Part shown: piece after piece, positions 1-11,847 of the stretch
Position numbering within the stretch: position 1 is the stretch's first letter
Layout of the letters: every line of letters begins with the position of its first letter
Assembly (NCBI GenBank): GCA_037447655.1
Contig: JBBHKE010000284.1
Coordinates: 16,906-80,905, forward strand
Direction of reading: 5' to 3'
DNA from: Zygnema cylindricum
Taxonomy: Eukaryota; Streptophyta; Zygnematophyceae; Zygnematales; Zygnemataceae
Length of the DNA stretch: 64,000 bases
The notes under the pieces: generated by a model
Databases searched by the model: none
The model's input: the letters and a program-made list of their open reading frames with translations, nothing else
What the model was told of the DNA's origin: nothing
Translations under genes and position numbers: made by a program

Positions 1-690
1 TTTTTTAGTAGATGTGATTTAAACTAGTTATAACTTATCAACCATATTCAATATTGATCAAATTTAGTGTAGATGATTTTTTGTAGTATCTACACGAATT
101 GATATCTTTTAGTAAATTAGTGTGTAGGGCCGCCAATGAATGTAGACGTGATAAGAATCATCCGGATTTTTAGGGTATAGATATTTTTAGTGGACAATTA
201 TGGTCCAAACACTTAGATTTTGTCAGTAGGGTGTCTAGTGAACCATGTACATACGTTTTTTGATATTTTGTAGATCTTTTAGATGTTTTTTAGATCTTTT
301 AGATGTTTTCGAGATCTTTTAAGTATTTAGTTCAATTAGGATTGATCAATTCAACAGAGAATGTACATTCTACACAAGAATTAAGGAAATGAGATCACTG
401 AGTGCAAATTAAGGTGTTTTATGCTCTTTTGTCTCTAATTTGCTTGTAGTACATGTTTGTTTCGTTGAAATACCTCTTTCGTTTGGATTTACATATCTTA
501 CACTATAGATCTAGTCTTCTAGGCATATTTCTTTGGGTTTGCTTCCGCTAAAATGTCTGATAATGGCTCAGCTCCTATTGCAAGTGCTCCTATTAGCCCT
601 AGTGCTCAACCTGCTCCTGCTGGTGCAAGTGTGACTCCTAGTGGGAGTGGATCAGAGCCAAGTCTTAATGCCTATGACCTTGAACACACC
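1..690 (+). repeat. copia-A LTR, near-complete, sense strand
   Basis: This stretch aligns by eye with the LTRs at 6273-6984 and 11137-11847 (opposite strand) and with the solo LTR at 35011-35703. Its left end is diverged or cut by the window. Around 266-320 it holds tandem copies of a motif beginning AGATCTTTTAGATG. From 553 it encodes the N-terminus of Gag (MSDNGSAPIAS...), rich in Ser, Pro and Ala, ending near YDLEH. The family LTR normally ends in ACCTTCAACA; here the sequence becomes antisense gag at about 688-690, so the right end is a rearrangement junction, not an LTR-to-internal boundary. Confidence 0.8.
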
Positions 691-1078
691 TGCATTAGTA
701 CTCTGAAGAAACAACCTTTTCATAGCATGACAATGATCTGACATACTACCTCCAGAATACTTAAATTCAAAAATCTGAGTGGCTACGTTTTTCTACACTG
801 TAACATCTAGCTGAACATACATAGCACGTACACTAAACCAAACATCAGATGCTTTCTTCATCTCAAGATATGACATTACCAAATCTTTTGTCATAGACTG
901 CTTCAAGACGTTGAGGAAATGGAGATTCTTCTTTCTCCAATCCGGCACAGTCACATCCGCTGTTCCTTCCACAATGGGTGACAAGTCCCTCTCCTCGAAA
1001 TATGAGCTTAGCATATCTTCCCAATATAAGAAGTCAGTTCTATAAAAAATAGGCAATTTGGGCGGTGGGCCCATAACC
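691..1078 (-). pseudogene. copia-A gag fragment
   Basis: On the minus strand this reads MGPPPKLPIFYRTDFLYWED... and continues through a segment typical of the first 100-130 residues of copia Gag (UBN2/DUF4219-like region). It is nearly identical to the matching part of the element at 6273-11847 (about 10745-11136). It keeps the half-tRNA-type primer-binding site at 1064-1078 but has lost everything downstream, where it joins a sense-strand LTR. It is a scrap without coding capacity. The translated identity and the PBS are visible; the idea that it came from a nearby element by inversion is inference. Confidence 0.8.
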
Positions 1079-1315
1079 TATTGAAGGTCATGGGCATTAA
1101 GACTCGGCTCTGATCCACTCCCACTAGGAGTCACACTTGCACTAGCAGGAGTAGGTGGAGCACTAGGGCTAATAGGAGCACTAGCAATAGGAGCTGAGCC
1201 ATTATCAGACATTTTAGCGAAAGCAAGAGCAGGTGGAGCACTAGGGCTAATAGGAGCACTAGCAATAGGAGCTAAGCCATTATCAGACAATTTAGCGGAA
1301 GCAAACCCAAAGAGA
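1079..1315 (-). repeat. copia-A LTR 3' end, internally duplicated
   Basis: Antisense copy of the Gag-encoding end of the copia-A LTR. The segment encoding MSDNG...APISPSAPP occurs twice in tandem (about 1079-1222 and 1223-1300), so the open frame carries two copies of the N-terminal Gag peptide. The LTR stops abruptly at about 1315 and continues into a sense-strand copy of the same sequence. Confidence 0.75.
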
Positions 1316-1441
1316 AATGACTCAGCTCCTATTGCTAGTGCTCCTATTAGCCCTAGTGCTCCACCTGCTCCTACTAGTGCAAGTATGACTCCTAGTGGGA
1401 GTGGATCACAACCGAGTCTTAATGCCTATGACCTTCAACAA
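1316..1441 (+). repeat. copia-A LTR 3' end, sense strand
   Basis: The last 126 bp of a copia-A LTR, from the Gag-encoding segment to the terminal ACCTTCAACA at 1441, joined directly to the satellite. With the antisense segment to its left it forms an imperfect inverted repeat (fold-back). Confidence 0.8.
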
Positions 1442-4400
1442 ATTACACAAACAATTAGGGATAACAATATTTTTTACCTAAATTACAAAAACAATTAGCG
1501 ATAAGAAGAATTGTTACCTAAATTACACAAACAGTTAGCGATAACAAGAAATGTTACCCAAATAACACAAACAGTTAATTATAACAAGAATTGTTACCTA
1601 AATTACCCAAACAGTTAGCGATAACAAGAATTGTTACCTAAATTATACAAACACTTAGCGATAACAAGAATTGTTACCTAAATTACACAAACTGTTAGCG
1701 AAAACAAGAATGGTTACCTAAATTACATAAACTGTTAGCGATAACCAGAATTCTTACATATATAACACAAACTATTAGCAATAACAAGGTTTGTTACCTA
1801 AATTACACAAAAAGTTAGGGATAACAAAAATTGTTATCGTAATTAGACAAACACTTAGCGATAACAATAATTGTTACCTAAATTCCACAAACAGTTAGCG
1901 ATAACAAGAATTGTTACCTAAATTACAAAACAGTTAGCGATAACAAGAATTGTTACCAAAATTAGAAAACAGTTAGCGATAACAAGAATTGTTAGCTAAA
2001 TTACACAACCAGTTAGCGATAACAAGAATTGTCACCTAAATTACACAAACAATTAGCGATAACAAGAATATTTACTTAAATTACGCAAACAGTTAGCGAT
2101 AGTAAGAATTTTAACATAAATTACATAATTTTTTAGCATTATTAAGAATTGTTACCTAAATTATAAAAACAGTTAACGATAACAAGAATTATTACCTAAA
2201 TTACACAAACACTTTGCGATAACAGGAATTGTAACCTAAATTACACAAATAATTAGCGATAACAAGAATTGTTACCTAAATTATACAAACAGTTAGCGAT
2301 AACAAGAATTGCTACCTAAATTACACAAACAATTAGCAATAACAAGAATTGTGACCTAAATTACACAAACAGTTAGCGATAACAAGAATTGTTACCTAAA
2401 TTGCACAAACAATTAGCGATATCAAGAATTGTTACCTAAATTACACAAACAGTTAGCGATAACAAGAATTGTTACCTAAATTACACAAACAATTAGCGAT
2501 AACAAGAATTGTGACCTAAATTACACAAACAGTTAGCAATAACAAGAATATTTACTTAAATTACGCAAACAGTTAGCGATAAAAAGAATTGTTACATAAA
2601 CTACACAAACAGTTAGCGATAACAAGAAATGTTACCTAAATAACACAAAAAGTTAGCGATAACAAGAATTGTTACCTAAATTACACAAATTGTTTGCGAT
2701 AACAAGAAATGTTACTTAAATTACATAAACAGTTAGCGATAACAAGAATTGTTACCTAAATTACACAAACAGTAAGCGATAACAAGAATTGTTACCTAAA
2801 TATCAAAAACAATTAGCGATTACAAGAATTTTTACCTAAATTACACAAATTGTTAGCAATAACAAGAATTCTTACCTAAATTAAAGAAATAATTAGTGAT
2901 AACAAAAATTGTTACCTAAATTACACAAACTGTTAGCCATAACCAGAATTGTTACCTAAATTACACAAATATATGCGATAACAAGAATTGTTACCTAAAA
3001 TACACAAACAGTTAGCGATAACAAAAATTGTTACCTAAATTACACAAACAGTTAGCGAAAACAAGAATTTGTTACCTAAATTACACAAACAGTTAGCGAT
3101 AACAAGAATTGTTCCTTGAATTACAAAAACTGTTAGCGATAACAAGAATTAAGATCAAATTACACAAACAGTTAGCGATTACAAGAATTGTTACCTAAAT
3201 TACAAAAACTGTTATCGATAACAAAAATTGTTACCTAAATTACACAAACTGTTAGCCATAACCAGAATTGTTACCTAAATTACACAAACAGTTAGCGATA
3301 ACAAGATTTGTTACCTAAATTACACAAATATATGCGATAACAAGAATTGCTACCTAAATTACACAAACAGTTAGCAATAACAAGATTTGTTACCTAAATT
3401 ACACAAACAGTTAGCGATAACAAGAATTGTTCCTTAAATTACAAAAACTGTTAGCGATAACAAGAATTAAGATCAAATTACACAAACAGTTAGCAATTAC
3501 AAGAATTGTTACCTAAATTACAAAAACTGTTATCGATAACAAGAATTGTTACCTAAATTACACAAATTTTTAGCATTAACAAGAATTGTTACCTAATTTA
3601 CAAAAACAGTTAAGGATAACAAGAATTGTTACCTAAATTACACAAACAGTTTGCGATAACAGGAATTATTACCTAAATTACACAAACAGTTAGCGATAAC
3701 AAGAATTGTTACCTAAATTACACAAACACTTAGCGATAACAAGAATTGTTTCCTAAATTACACAAACAGTTAGCGAAAAACAAGAATTGTTACCTAAATT
3801 ACACAAATTGTTAGCAATAACAAGAATTGTTACCTAAATTACAAAAACAATTAGAGATAACAAAAATTGTTACCTAAACTACACAAACTGTTAGCCATAA
3901 CCAGAATTGTTACCTAAATTACATAAACTGTTAGTGATAACCAGAGTTTTTACATAAATAACAAAAACTATTAGCAATAACAAGGTTTGTTATGTAAATT
4001 ACACAAACAGTTAGCGATAACAAGAATTGTTATCGTAATTTGACAAACACTTAGGGATAACAAGAATTGTTACCTAAATTCCACAAACAGTTAGCGATAA
4101 CAAGAATTGTTACCTAAATTACAAAGCAGTTAGCGATAACAAGAATTGTTACCTAAATTACAGAAACAATTAGCGATAAAAACAATTATTACCTAAATTA
4201 CACAAACAATTAGCGATAACAAAAATTGTTACCTAAATTACACAAACACTTAGCGATAACAAGAATTGTTACCTAAATTACACAAACAATTAGCAATAAC
4301 AAGAATTGTTACCTAAATTACACAAACTGTTAGCGATAACAAGAATTGTTACCTAAATTACACAAACAGTTAGCAATAACAAGATTTGTTACTGAACTTC

Positions 4401-6272
4401 ACAAATTAGTAGTGATATCAAGAAATGTTTCTTCAATTACACAAACAAATGGCGATAACACAAATTTTTACTTAAATAAAAAAACAGTTAGCGATAACAA
4501 GAATTGTTACCTAAATTACACAAACAGTTAGCGATAACAAGAATTCTTACCCAAATTACACAAAAAGTTAGCGATAACAAGAATTGTTACCTTAATTACA
4601 CAAATTGTTTGCGATAACAAGAAATGTTACTTAAATTACATAAACAGTAAGCGATAACGAGAATTGTTACCTAAATTACACAAACATTTAGCGATAACAA
4701 GAATAATGACCTAAATTACAGAAACTGTTAGCGATAACAAGAATTGTTACCTAAATATCAAAAACAATTAGGGAAAACTAGAATTGTTAACTAAATTACA
4801 CAAACAGTTAGCGATAACAAGAATTGTTACTTTAATTATACAAAAAGTTAGCGATAACAAGAATTGATACCTTATTACACCTACTGTTAGCGATAACAAG
4901 AATTTTAGCCTGAATTACACAAAATGTTAGCGATAACAAGAATTGTTACCTAAATTACACAAACAACTAGCGATAACAAGAATTGATACCTAAATTACAT
5001 AAAATTTTAACGATAACAAGAGTTTTAACCTAAATTACACAAATTTTTAGCATTAACAAGAATTGTTTCCTAAATTACAAAAACAGTTAGCCATAACCAC
5101 AATTGTTACCTAAATTACACAAATAGATAGCGATAACAAGAATTGTTCCCTAAATTACAAAAACTGTTAGCGATAACAAGAATTAAGATCAAATTACACA
5201 AACATTTAGCGATTACAATAATTGTTTCCTAAATTACAAAAACTGTTATAGATAACAAGAACTGTTACCTAAATTACACAAACAGTTAGCAATAACCATA
5301 ATTTTTACCTAAATTACATAAACAGTTAGCAATAACAAGTTTTGTTAACTAAATTACCCAAATAAATAGCGATTATACAAATTGTTACCTAAATTACACA
5401 AACTGTTAGCCATAACAAGAATTGTTACCTAAACTACACAAACATATGCGATAACAAGAATTGTTACCTAAATTACAAAACATTTAGGGATAACAAGAAT
5501 TGTTACCTAAATTACACAGACAGTTAGCGATAACAAGAATTGTTACCTAAATTACACAAACAATTAGCGATAACAAGATTTGTTACCTAAATTACACAAA
5601 CTGTTTGCGATAACAAGAATTGTTACCTAAATTGCACAAACAGTTAGAAATAACAAGATTTGTTACCTTAATTACACAAATTAGTAGTGTTATCAAGAAA
5701 AGTTACTTAAATTACAAAATCAGTTAGCGATAACAAGAATTGTTACCTAAATTACACAAACAGTTAGCAATAACAAGAATTGTTACCTAAATTACACAAA
5801 CACTTAGCGATAACAAGAATTGTTATCTAAATTACACAAACAGTTAGCAATAACAAGAATTGTTACCTAAATTACACAAATAGTTAGCGATAACAAGAAT
5901 TTTAACCTAAATTACACAAATTTTTAGCATTAACAATAATTGTTACCTAAATTACATAAAAAGTTAGCGATATCAATAATTGTTACCTAAATTACACAAA
6001 CAATTAGCGATAACAAGAATTGTTACCTGAATTACTCAAACAGTCAGCGATCAAAAGAATTGTGACCTAAATTACACAAACAATTAGGGATAACAAGAAT
6101 TGTGACCTAAATTACACAAACAGTTAGCGATAACAAGAATTGTTACCTTAATTACACAAACACTTAGCGATAACAAGATTTGTTACCTAAATTACACAAA
6201 CACTTAGCAATAAGAAGATTTGTTACCTAAATTAAGCATACAATTAGCGATTAGAAGAATTGTTACCTAAAT
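1442..6272 (+). repeat. 40-bp satellite array, block 1
   Basis: About 120 head-to-tail copies of a 40-bp unit. One half of the consensus begins TTACCTAAATTACACA and the other is GTTAGCGATAACAAGAATTG. Units differ by a few substitutions and small indels. Each contains two overlapping dyads, GTTA-GCGA-TAAC and TAACAA-GAA-TTGTTA. There are no spacers and no gene. Short open frames (for example 4346-4531) only reflect the repeat. The block ends where the copia-A element begins at 6273. Confidence 0.97.
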
Positions 6273-6984
6273 TGTTGAAGGTCATGGGCATTATAACTCG
6301 GCTGTAATCCACTCCCACTAGGAGTCACACTTGCACCAGCAGAAGCAGGTGGAGCACTAGGGCTAATAGGAGCACTAGCAATAGGAGTTGAGCCATTATC
6401 AGGCATTTTAGAGGAAGCAAACCCAAAGAGAAATGCCTAGAAGACTATATCTATAGTGTAAGATATGTAACTCCAAACGAAATAGGTATTACAACCAAAA
6501 AATCATGTACTACAAGCAAACTAGAGACAATAGAGCATAAAACACCTTAAACTGCACTCAGTGCTCTCATTTCCATAGTTCTTGTGTAGAATGTACATTC
6601 TGTATTCAATCGATCAATCCTAATTGAACTTAATGCTCAAAAGATCTCGAAAACATCTAAAAGATCTAAAAAAACATCTAAAAGATCTACAAAACATCAA
6701 AAACTTATGTACATGGTTCACCAGACACCCTACTAACAAAAATCTAAGTGTTTGGACCAGAATTCTCCACTATCAATATCTATACCCTAAAAATCCGGAT
6801 GATTCTTATCACGTCTACATTCATTGGCGGCCCTACACACTAATTAACTTAAAGATATCAATTCGTGTAGATACTACAAAAAAACCAACACTAAATTTGG
6901 TCAATATTGAACAGTTGGTATTCTAAAAATATTCTAAGTCATAGACTCAAATTTCTAAGACTTACTAAAGCTTACTTTTCAATA
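6273..6984 (-). repeat. copia-A 3' LTR
   Basis: On the minus strand it runs from TATTGAAAAGTAAG to CTTCAACA. It matches 11137-11847 along its length. It retains the ATG of the LTR-encoded Gag N-terminus (near 6400) and the tandem AGATCTTTTAGATG-type repeats (about 6640-6700). The longer plus-strand open frame at 6624-6926 is antisense noise. Confidence 0.92.
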
Positions 6985-6994
6985 CTCCCCTTAA
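6985..6994 (-). promoter_or_regulatory. polypurine tract of copia-A
   Basis: The minus-strand sequence TTAAGGGGAG lies directly before the 3' LTR, the expected place for the plus-strand primer. Copia-B has an equivalent AAGGGGAG at 15234-15241. Confidence 0.8.
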
Positions 6995-7006
6995 GCTTTA
7001 GAAGAC

Positions 7007-7380
7007 TTACTCACTTAGACCACATGCTTTTCTGCAATACTCCAATTTAGGAGCGGGAAGGGCTTTTGTCAACATATCCGCAACCATTTTCTCATCAGGC
7101 AAATAACAAAGTTTTACCACTTTTGCAAATACTTTCTCACGTACCAAATGTAGCCGAATGTCCATATGCTTACTCTTAAAATGGTGACTTGGGTTTGTAG
7201 CCACAGAAATGGTTGCCTGATTGTCGCACCACATTACTTGCGTTCCGTGTTGTGTAAACCCCAATTCTTGAAGAAATGCCTTAATCCAAAGCAATTCCTT
7301 TAAGGCTGTGCTTGCAGCCATGTAATCGGCTTCCATAGTCGATTGTGCCATGACTTTTTTGAAATTTACTACTCCAACTA
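7007..7380 (-). pseudogene. copia-A RNase H domain
   Basis: Minus-strand translation shows the conserved copia RNase H series: MAQSTMEADYMA, WCDNQATISVA, HMDIRLHLVREKV and MVADMLTKALP, ending in a stop near the polypurine tract. It would degrade the RNA strand of the RNA:DNA hybrid. It is in a different frame from the upstream reverse transcriptase; the shift lies around 7360-7385, where the upstream frame loses the conserved pattern after GTCSWSSKFQK. The catalytic Glu (in EADYMA) and Asp (in CDNQA) are retained, but the frameshift separates the domain from the polyprotein. Confidence 0.88.
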
Positions 7381-8483
7381 CAAGTTCCACTTCCAATCTG
7401 AATGACATACCCAGTTGTAGACTTCCTACTAGGCACATCACCATAGCTAGCATCACTCCAAGTATTAATACTAACCTTGTCCCCTCCCAAAGTAAGCCAA
7501 AGATTCCTTGTCCCAACAAGATATCTTAAGACCCTTTTTGCTGCCTCCCAATCTCTCTTTCGTGTATTTTGTAGACTTCTACTCAACACACCAACAGCTG
7601 CAGCTATATCGGGCCTACTACAATTGATAAAGTAAATTAGACTTCCTACTACTTGTATGTAGGGTACTTGGGACATAAATTTTTGCTCTTCTGCACTTAG
7701 TTCCTCATCTATTATGACTCCAAACTCATGCTCCATTCCTTCAAGTTTTTGCTTATACTCCATAGGAGTTGCACAACCTTTGGCATCAGCCAAGCCAAAT
7801 TTTTCCAACATGTTTCCTATTGCTTCTTTTTGAGTTAGCCTAATGATTTTCTTTTCTCTATCTCTTTCAACTTGTATTCCAAGAATGTATTTAGCTTCAC
7901 CCAAATCCTTCATTTCAAATTTTGAATTAAGAGCGTGTTTTACTCTAGCAATTCCTTCTTTGTTCCTACTAATTAGCAGCAAATCATCAACATACACAGC
8001 AATGAATATCACCACATCAAAATTATCACCACACATCACATATACTAAATGATCTGAGCTAATTCTAGTAAACCTTTATCCTGTCAAGAACTCATCTAAC
8101 TTTCGGTTCCACTGCCTAGGGGCCTGTTTTAGGCCATACAATGATTTTAAAAGTCTGCACACAAGATTTTTTTTTCCTACTTCCTCATAACCCTCAGGCT
8201 GCTTCATATAAACGACCTCATCTAAATCACCATGCAAAAAGGCAGTTTTGACATCCATTTGGTGGATGTCAAAATCCTCTATAGCAGCTAATGTAAGTAA
8301 GATGCAGACAGATGGAAACCGTACAACCGGTGAAAATGTTTCTTCATAATCTATCCCCTCCTTTTGATTATATCCCTTAGCAACCAAGCGAGCCTTATAC
8401 CTATCTATAGTATTACCTGGGTTCAATTTTAACTTAAACACCCATTTACTTCCAATAGCCTTTCTTCCTGGAGGAAGTTCCAC
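7381..8483 (-). pseudogene. copia-A reverse transcriptase
   Basis: RVT_2-type copia reverse transcriptase in one frame. It starts at [18 protein letters not shown] (8483 downward), then [26 protein letters not shown] (catalytic Asp), [14 protein letters not shown], and, after a TAA stop at 8076-8078, the intact catalytic FIAVYVDDLLLIS in the lower segment, followed by KYILGIQVERD and SRPDIAAAVGVLSR. The first codon position (8490-8492) is a TAG replacing the Trp normally found in the TWELV motif. The active site is intact; the interruptions make it non-functional. Confidence 0.92.
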
Positions 8484-8489
8484 CAGATC

Positions 8490-9815
8490 CTAAGTTTGGG
8501 CCTCCATGATGGACTTCATTTCCTCATTGACAACTTCCACCCAATGTTCCCTTTCATTACTCGAAAAAGCTTTTTTCAATTTTAAAGGCTCTTCTATGTG
8601 TGCAGAATGAGCAAAGGTTGCATTTTCTCCCCTAAGTCGTGCACTTCGTCTCACTCCACCTGGAAATTCTGTCGCTAGTATAGATGGTTGGGTCCTCCTC
8701 CTTGATACATGTGATTCTTCTTGTGATTCAGTTTCAGCTTGAGGTAGAGGAGATTCTACAACTCCTTCGAGCATAACACTTCTTGTTTCTGGTGGAGAAG
8801 ATGATTCCAAGTCATTTTGAGTTGATGTAGATGCTTTTTCTGTATTTTTCTTGAAAAACATAGGATTTTCCTCTAAAAAGATATAATCAACACTTTTATC
8901 TTTCTTTTCATCGCTACATTGACTAACTACATCTACTCCTCTTCCCTCATCCTTCACTATGATGTTTGTGGCTACCACAACTCTATTTTTCTTAATGTCG
9001 TATACTTTATTACCCTTGGCATGATCATCATACCCTAGAAATATGCCTGGTATGCCTTTTGGCTCTAATTTCCATTTTTGTGGATCATTATCAAACATAA
9101 ATATCTTACTTCCAAAAACTTTGAAGTAACTTACATCTGGTTTTTGTCCTATCCACATTTCGTAAGGAGTTTTATCTTTTACTGCCCTTGTTTTCTAGCC
9201 TATTTCTCACATAAGCAGCACAATTCATAGCCTCTGCCCAAAATTTGTAATCTATGTCCATATCAGCCATCATTGTCATAGCACACTCTGATATGGTCCT
9301 ATTCATCCTTTCTGAAACACCGTTTTGTTCCGGAGAATAAGGAACGGTTAGTTGACGTGAGATTCCATGCAATTTTAGGAATTCTGCAAACTCATTAGAA
9401 ATGTACTCCCCTCCATTATCGGATCTGAATCCCGCTATATTTCTCTCATGTAGATTCTCAACCCAAGCCTTATACTCTTTAAATTTTGAAAAAACTTCAT
9501 CCTTACTTCTCAAAAAATAAACTGTAGTAAATCTACTATAGTCATCAGTAAAGGTAAGCATAAACTTTGCACCTCCCTCAGATGGATATCTAGATGGCCC
9601 CCATACATCTTAATAAATTAGTTCTAGGACCCTGCTACTTTTATGATCAGTTTGCAAAGGGAAAGGCAACTTATGAATTTTTCCCATTGCACAACCATCA
9701 CATACATTTGATGCTGGTTTTTGACTAATTTTTACACCTTCCACCATTTTTTGATTTACCATCTTTTCTAATCTATCATAATTCACATGTCCTAAACGTT
9801 AATGCCATAAATCAC
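8490..9815 (-). pseudogene. copia-A integrase
   Basis: The zinc-binding region (RLGHVNYDRL ... CDGCAMGK) spans about 9690-9815. The DDE core follows: FTDDYSRFTTVYF (first Asp), FRSDNGGEYISNEF (second Asp) and PYSPEQNGVSERMNRT (Glu). The C-terminal part reads KPDVSYFKVFGSKIF and IFLGYDDHAKGNKVYD, the copia GKGY-type region. A stop sits at the start of the zinc region (WH*RLGH) and another just before DVWGP. A one-base shift lies near 9160-9175. All three catalytic acidic residues are visible. Confidence 0.9.
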
Positions 9816-10310
9816 AATCACTGATTACACTTGAGTACATAACATCATTTTCATTATCATTTGCAAGACTCAACCGATACAAATTGTTTCCACTAGCAAA
9901 TCCCTTTGCAGCTATATTTCCATTTTTACTCACTGTTTTCTTTCCATTCTCAGATATAGTTTTAAATCCTTTCTTTTCTACCAATGACATAGAGAAAAAA
10001 TTTATTTTAAAAACTAGGACATGCAACACATCTTCTAAAACCCTTTTCACAGGTTTTCCATCTACATTCAACATAAGTGACACCCTCCCCTTTTCTTTCG
10101 ACTCAACAAATGTATCATCACTAAAATAAATTTTGATGGGTGAAATAGATTGAATACTCTCAAAAAGATGGCGATTGCGGCACATGTGTGCAGATGCACC
10201 GGAGTCCATTATCCATTCGTCTTCCTCCACGCCTTCCGTTGCTTCTGCCATCGCAAAGTATTTCTTCTCGTTGTTGATGGGAAAGCTGCTCACTTCCTCC
10301 TCTTTAAGTG
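9816..10310 (-). pseudogene. copia-A aspartic protease region
   Basis: Minus strand: EDEWIMDSGASAHMCRNRHLF carries the retroviral-type active site DSGA, followed by the usual protease C-terminal half (LEDVLHVLVFKINFFSMS) and the linker to integrase (DCDLWH). The protease cleaves the polyprotein. The open stretch begins at 10293, but the methionine there is internal to the polyprotein and is not a likely true start. Confidence 0.85.
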
Positions 10311-11270
10311 CATTGGAAAATGCTGTTGGGCATCCATTTGAGGTAGATGGAACTCGGCTTTCGTCCCAACCTGAGCGAAAATTTCTCGTAGCTTTGGCTT
10401 ATTTGTAGGCATTACACAACCTGAAAACATGGCCCTTCTCATCACAGTAGTAGCAAGTCAAAAGTGACCATCTAGGTCCACTACCTCTTCTACTGCCACT
10501 ACCACTACCACTGCCAATCTTAGTTAGCTAAAGTTAGAACAGACTAAAGTTAGCTAAAGCCTGAACAGACTTATTACTACCTCTTTGTGACACCTTGTTA
10601 GCTTCTTCACTCAAAATAAGTTTAATCGCTAAGGCTAAGTTTCATTGACGCTGTGTAATAGCCCTAAGCCTATCGATAGCTCCATTGTACTCATCAGGTT
10701 AAGTTCTCATCAATAACATTGCTTGCTGGGGGGCGAAAAGTCCCCACTTGCACTAGTACTCTGAAGGAACAACCTTTTCATAGCATGACAATGATCTGAC
10801 ATACTACCTCCTGAATACTTAAATTCAAAGATCTGAGTGGCTATGTTAGTCTGCACTGTAACATCTAGCTGAACATACATAGCACTTACACTAAACAAAA
10901 CTTCACAAGCTTTCTTCATCTCAAGATACGACATTACCAATACTTTTGTCATAGACTGCTTCAAGACGTTAAGGCAATGGAGATTCTTCTTTCTCCAATC
11001 CGGCGCAGTCACATCCGCTGTTCCTTCCACAATGGGTGACAAGTCCCTCTCCTCGAAATATGAGCTCAACATATCTTCCCAATATAAGATGTCAGTTCCG
11101 TCAAAAATAGGCAATTTGGGCGGTGGGCCCATAACTTGTTGAAGGTCATGGGCATTATGACTCGGCTGTGATCCACTCCCACTAGGAGTCACACTTGCAC
11201 CAGCAGGAGCAGGTGGAGCACTAGGGCTAATAGGAGGACTAGCAATAGGAGCTGAGCCATTAACAGAAAT
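10311..11270 (-). pseudogene. copia-A gag, broken
   Basis: N-terminal half open from 11192: VMGPPPKLPIFDGTDILYWEDMLSSYF, a typical copia Gag start. It then runs to about 10710, where stops interrupt it. A CCHC zinc knuckle, CYYCDEKGHVFRLC, is readable at about 10417-10460. Upstream of 11192 the frame continues into the LTR as far as the expected N-terminal peptide, but the initiation codon there is ATT in place of ATG. Between the two halves the frame is disrupted (about 10520-10710). The first methionine of the open stretch is therefore not the native start. Confidence 0.85.
11122..11136 (-). promoter_or_regulatory. copia-A primer-binding site (half-tRNA iMet type)
   Basis: Minus strand, immediately after the 5' LTR: AGTTATGGGCCCACC. 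It is complementary, apart from its first base, to the anticodon arm of plant initiator-Met tRNA (GGTGGGCCCATAACC). Drosophila copia is known to prime from the same region with a cleaved tRNA. It is also read as Gag codons (QVMGPP). Confidence 0.75.
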
Positions 11271-11847
11271 TTTAGCGAAAGCAAACCCAAAGAGAAATGC
11301 CTAGAAGACTAGATCTATAGTGTAAGATATGTAACACCAAACGAAAGAGGTATTTCAACCAAAAAATCATGTACTACAGGCAAATTTGAGACAATAGAGC
11401 ATAAAAGACCTTAAACTGCACTCATTGCTCTCATTTCCTTAATTCTTGTGTAGAATGTACATTTTGTATTCAATTGATCAATCCTAATTGAACTAAATGC
11501 TCAAAAGATCTCGAAAACATCTAAAAGATCTAAAAAACATCTAAAAGATCTAGAAAACATCAAAAACGTATGTACATGGTTCACCAGACACCCTATCAAC
11601 AAAAATCTAAGTGTTTGGACCAGAATTGTCCACTAACAATATCTATACCCTAAAAATCTGGATGATTCTTATCACGTCAACATTCATTGGCGGCCCTACA
11701 CACTTATTAACTTAAAGATATCAATTCGTGTAGATACTACAAAAAACTATACACTAAATTTGGTCAATATTGAACAGTTGGTATTCTAAAAATATTCTAA
11801 GTCCTAGACTCAAATTTCTAAGACTTACTAAAACTTACTTTTCAATA
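11137..11847 (-). repeat. copia-A 5' LTR
   Basis: Partner of 6273-6984. In the minus-strand sense it ends CTTCAACA at 11137, next to the primer-binding site. The Gag N-terminal peptide is encoded in its last 150 bp but the ATG is mutated. A further change gives APIASPPI in place of APIASAPI. Its outer end (11847) abuts degenerate satellite. Confidence 0.92.

Larger units (their letters stand above)
6273..11847 (-). mobile_element. copia-A: Ty1/copia LTR retrotransposon, decayed
   Basis: A 5.6-kb element with two LTRs (712 and 711 bp), inserted in the satellite and reading right to left. The order gag, protease, integrase, reverse transcriptase, RNase H is diagnostic of Ty1/copia. The two LTRs differ at roughly 40 positions by eye (about 94% identity), so the insertion is old. 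Internal genes carry several stops and at least two frameshifts. The 5' LTR has lost the Gag start codon (ATG to ATT). Satellite flanks both ends; I could not fix a target-site duplication because the flanking repeat is itself variable. Confidence 0.93.

Noticed and set aside
4346-4531. Small open frame (also 11770-11952)
   Set aside because: It only reads through the 40-bp repeat in one frame (LHKQLAITR...); occasional units without a stop give such frames.
1442-6272. Degenerate telomere repeat because of CCTAAA
   Set aside because: The plant telomere unit is 7 bp (CCCTAAA); here CCTAAA occurs once per 40 bp and is not tandem.
6624-6926. 100-codon plus-strand frame
   Set aside because: It lies antisense in the copia-A LTR over its AGATCT repeats and is not kept open in other LTR copies.
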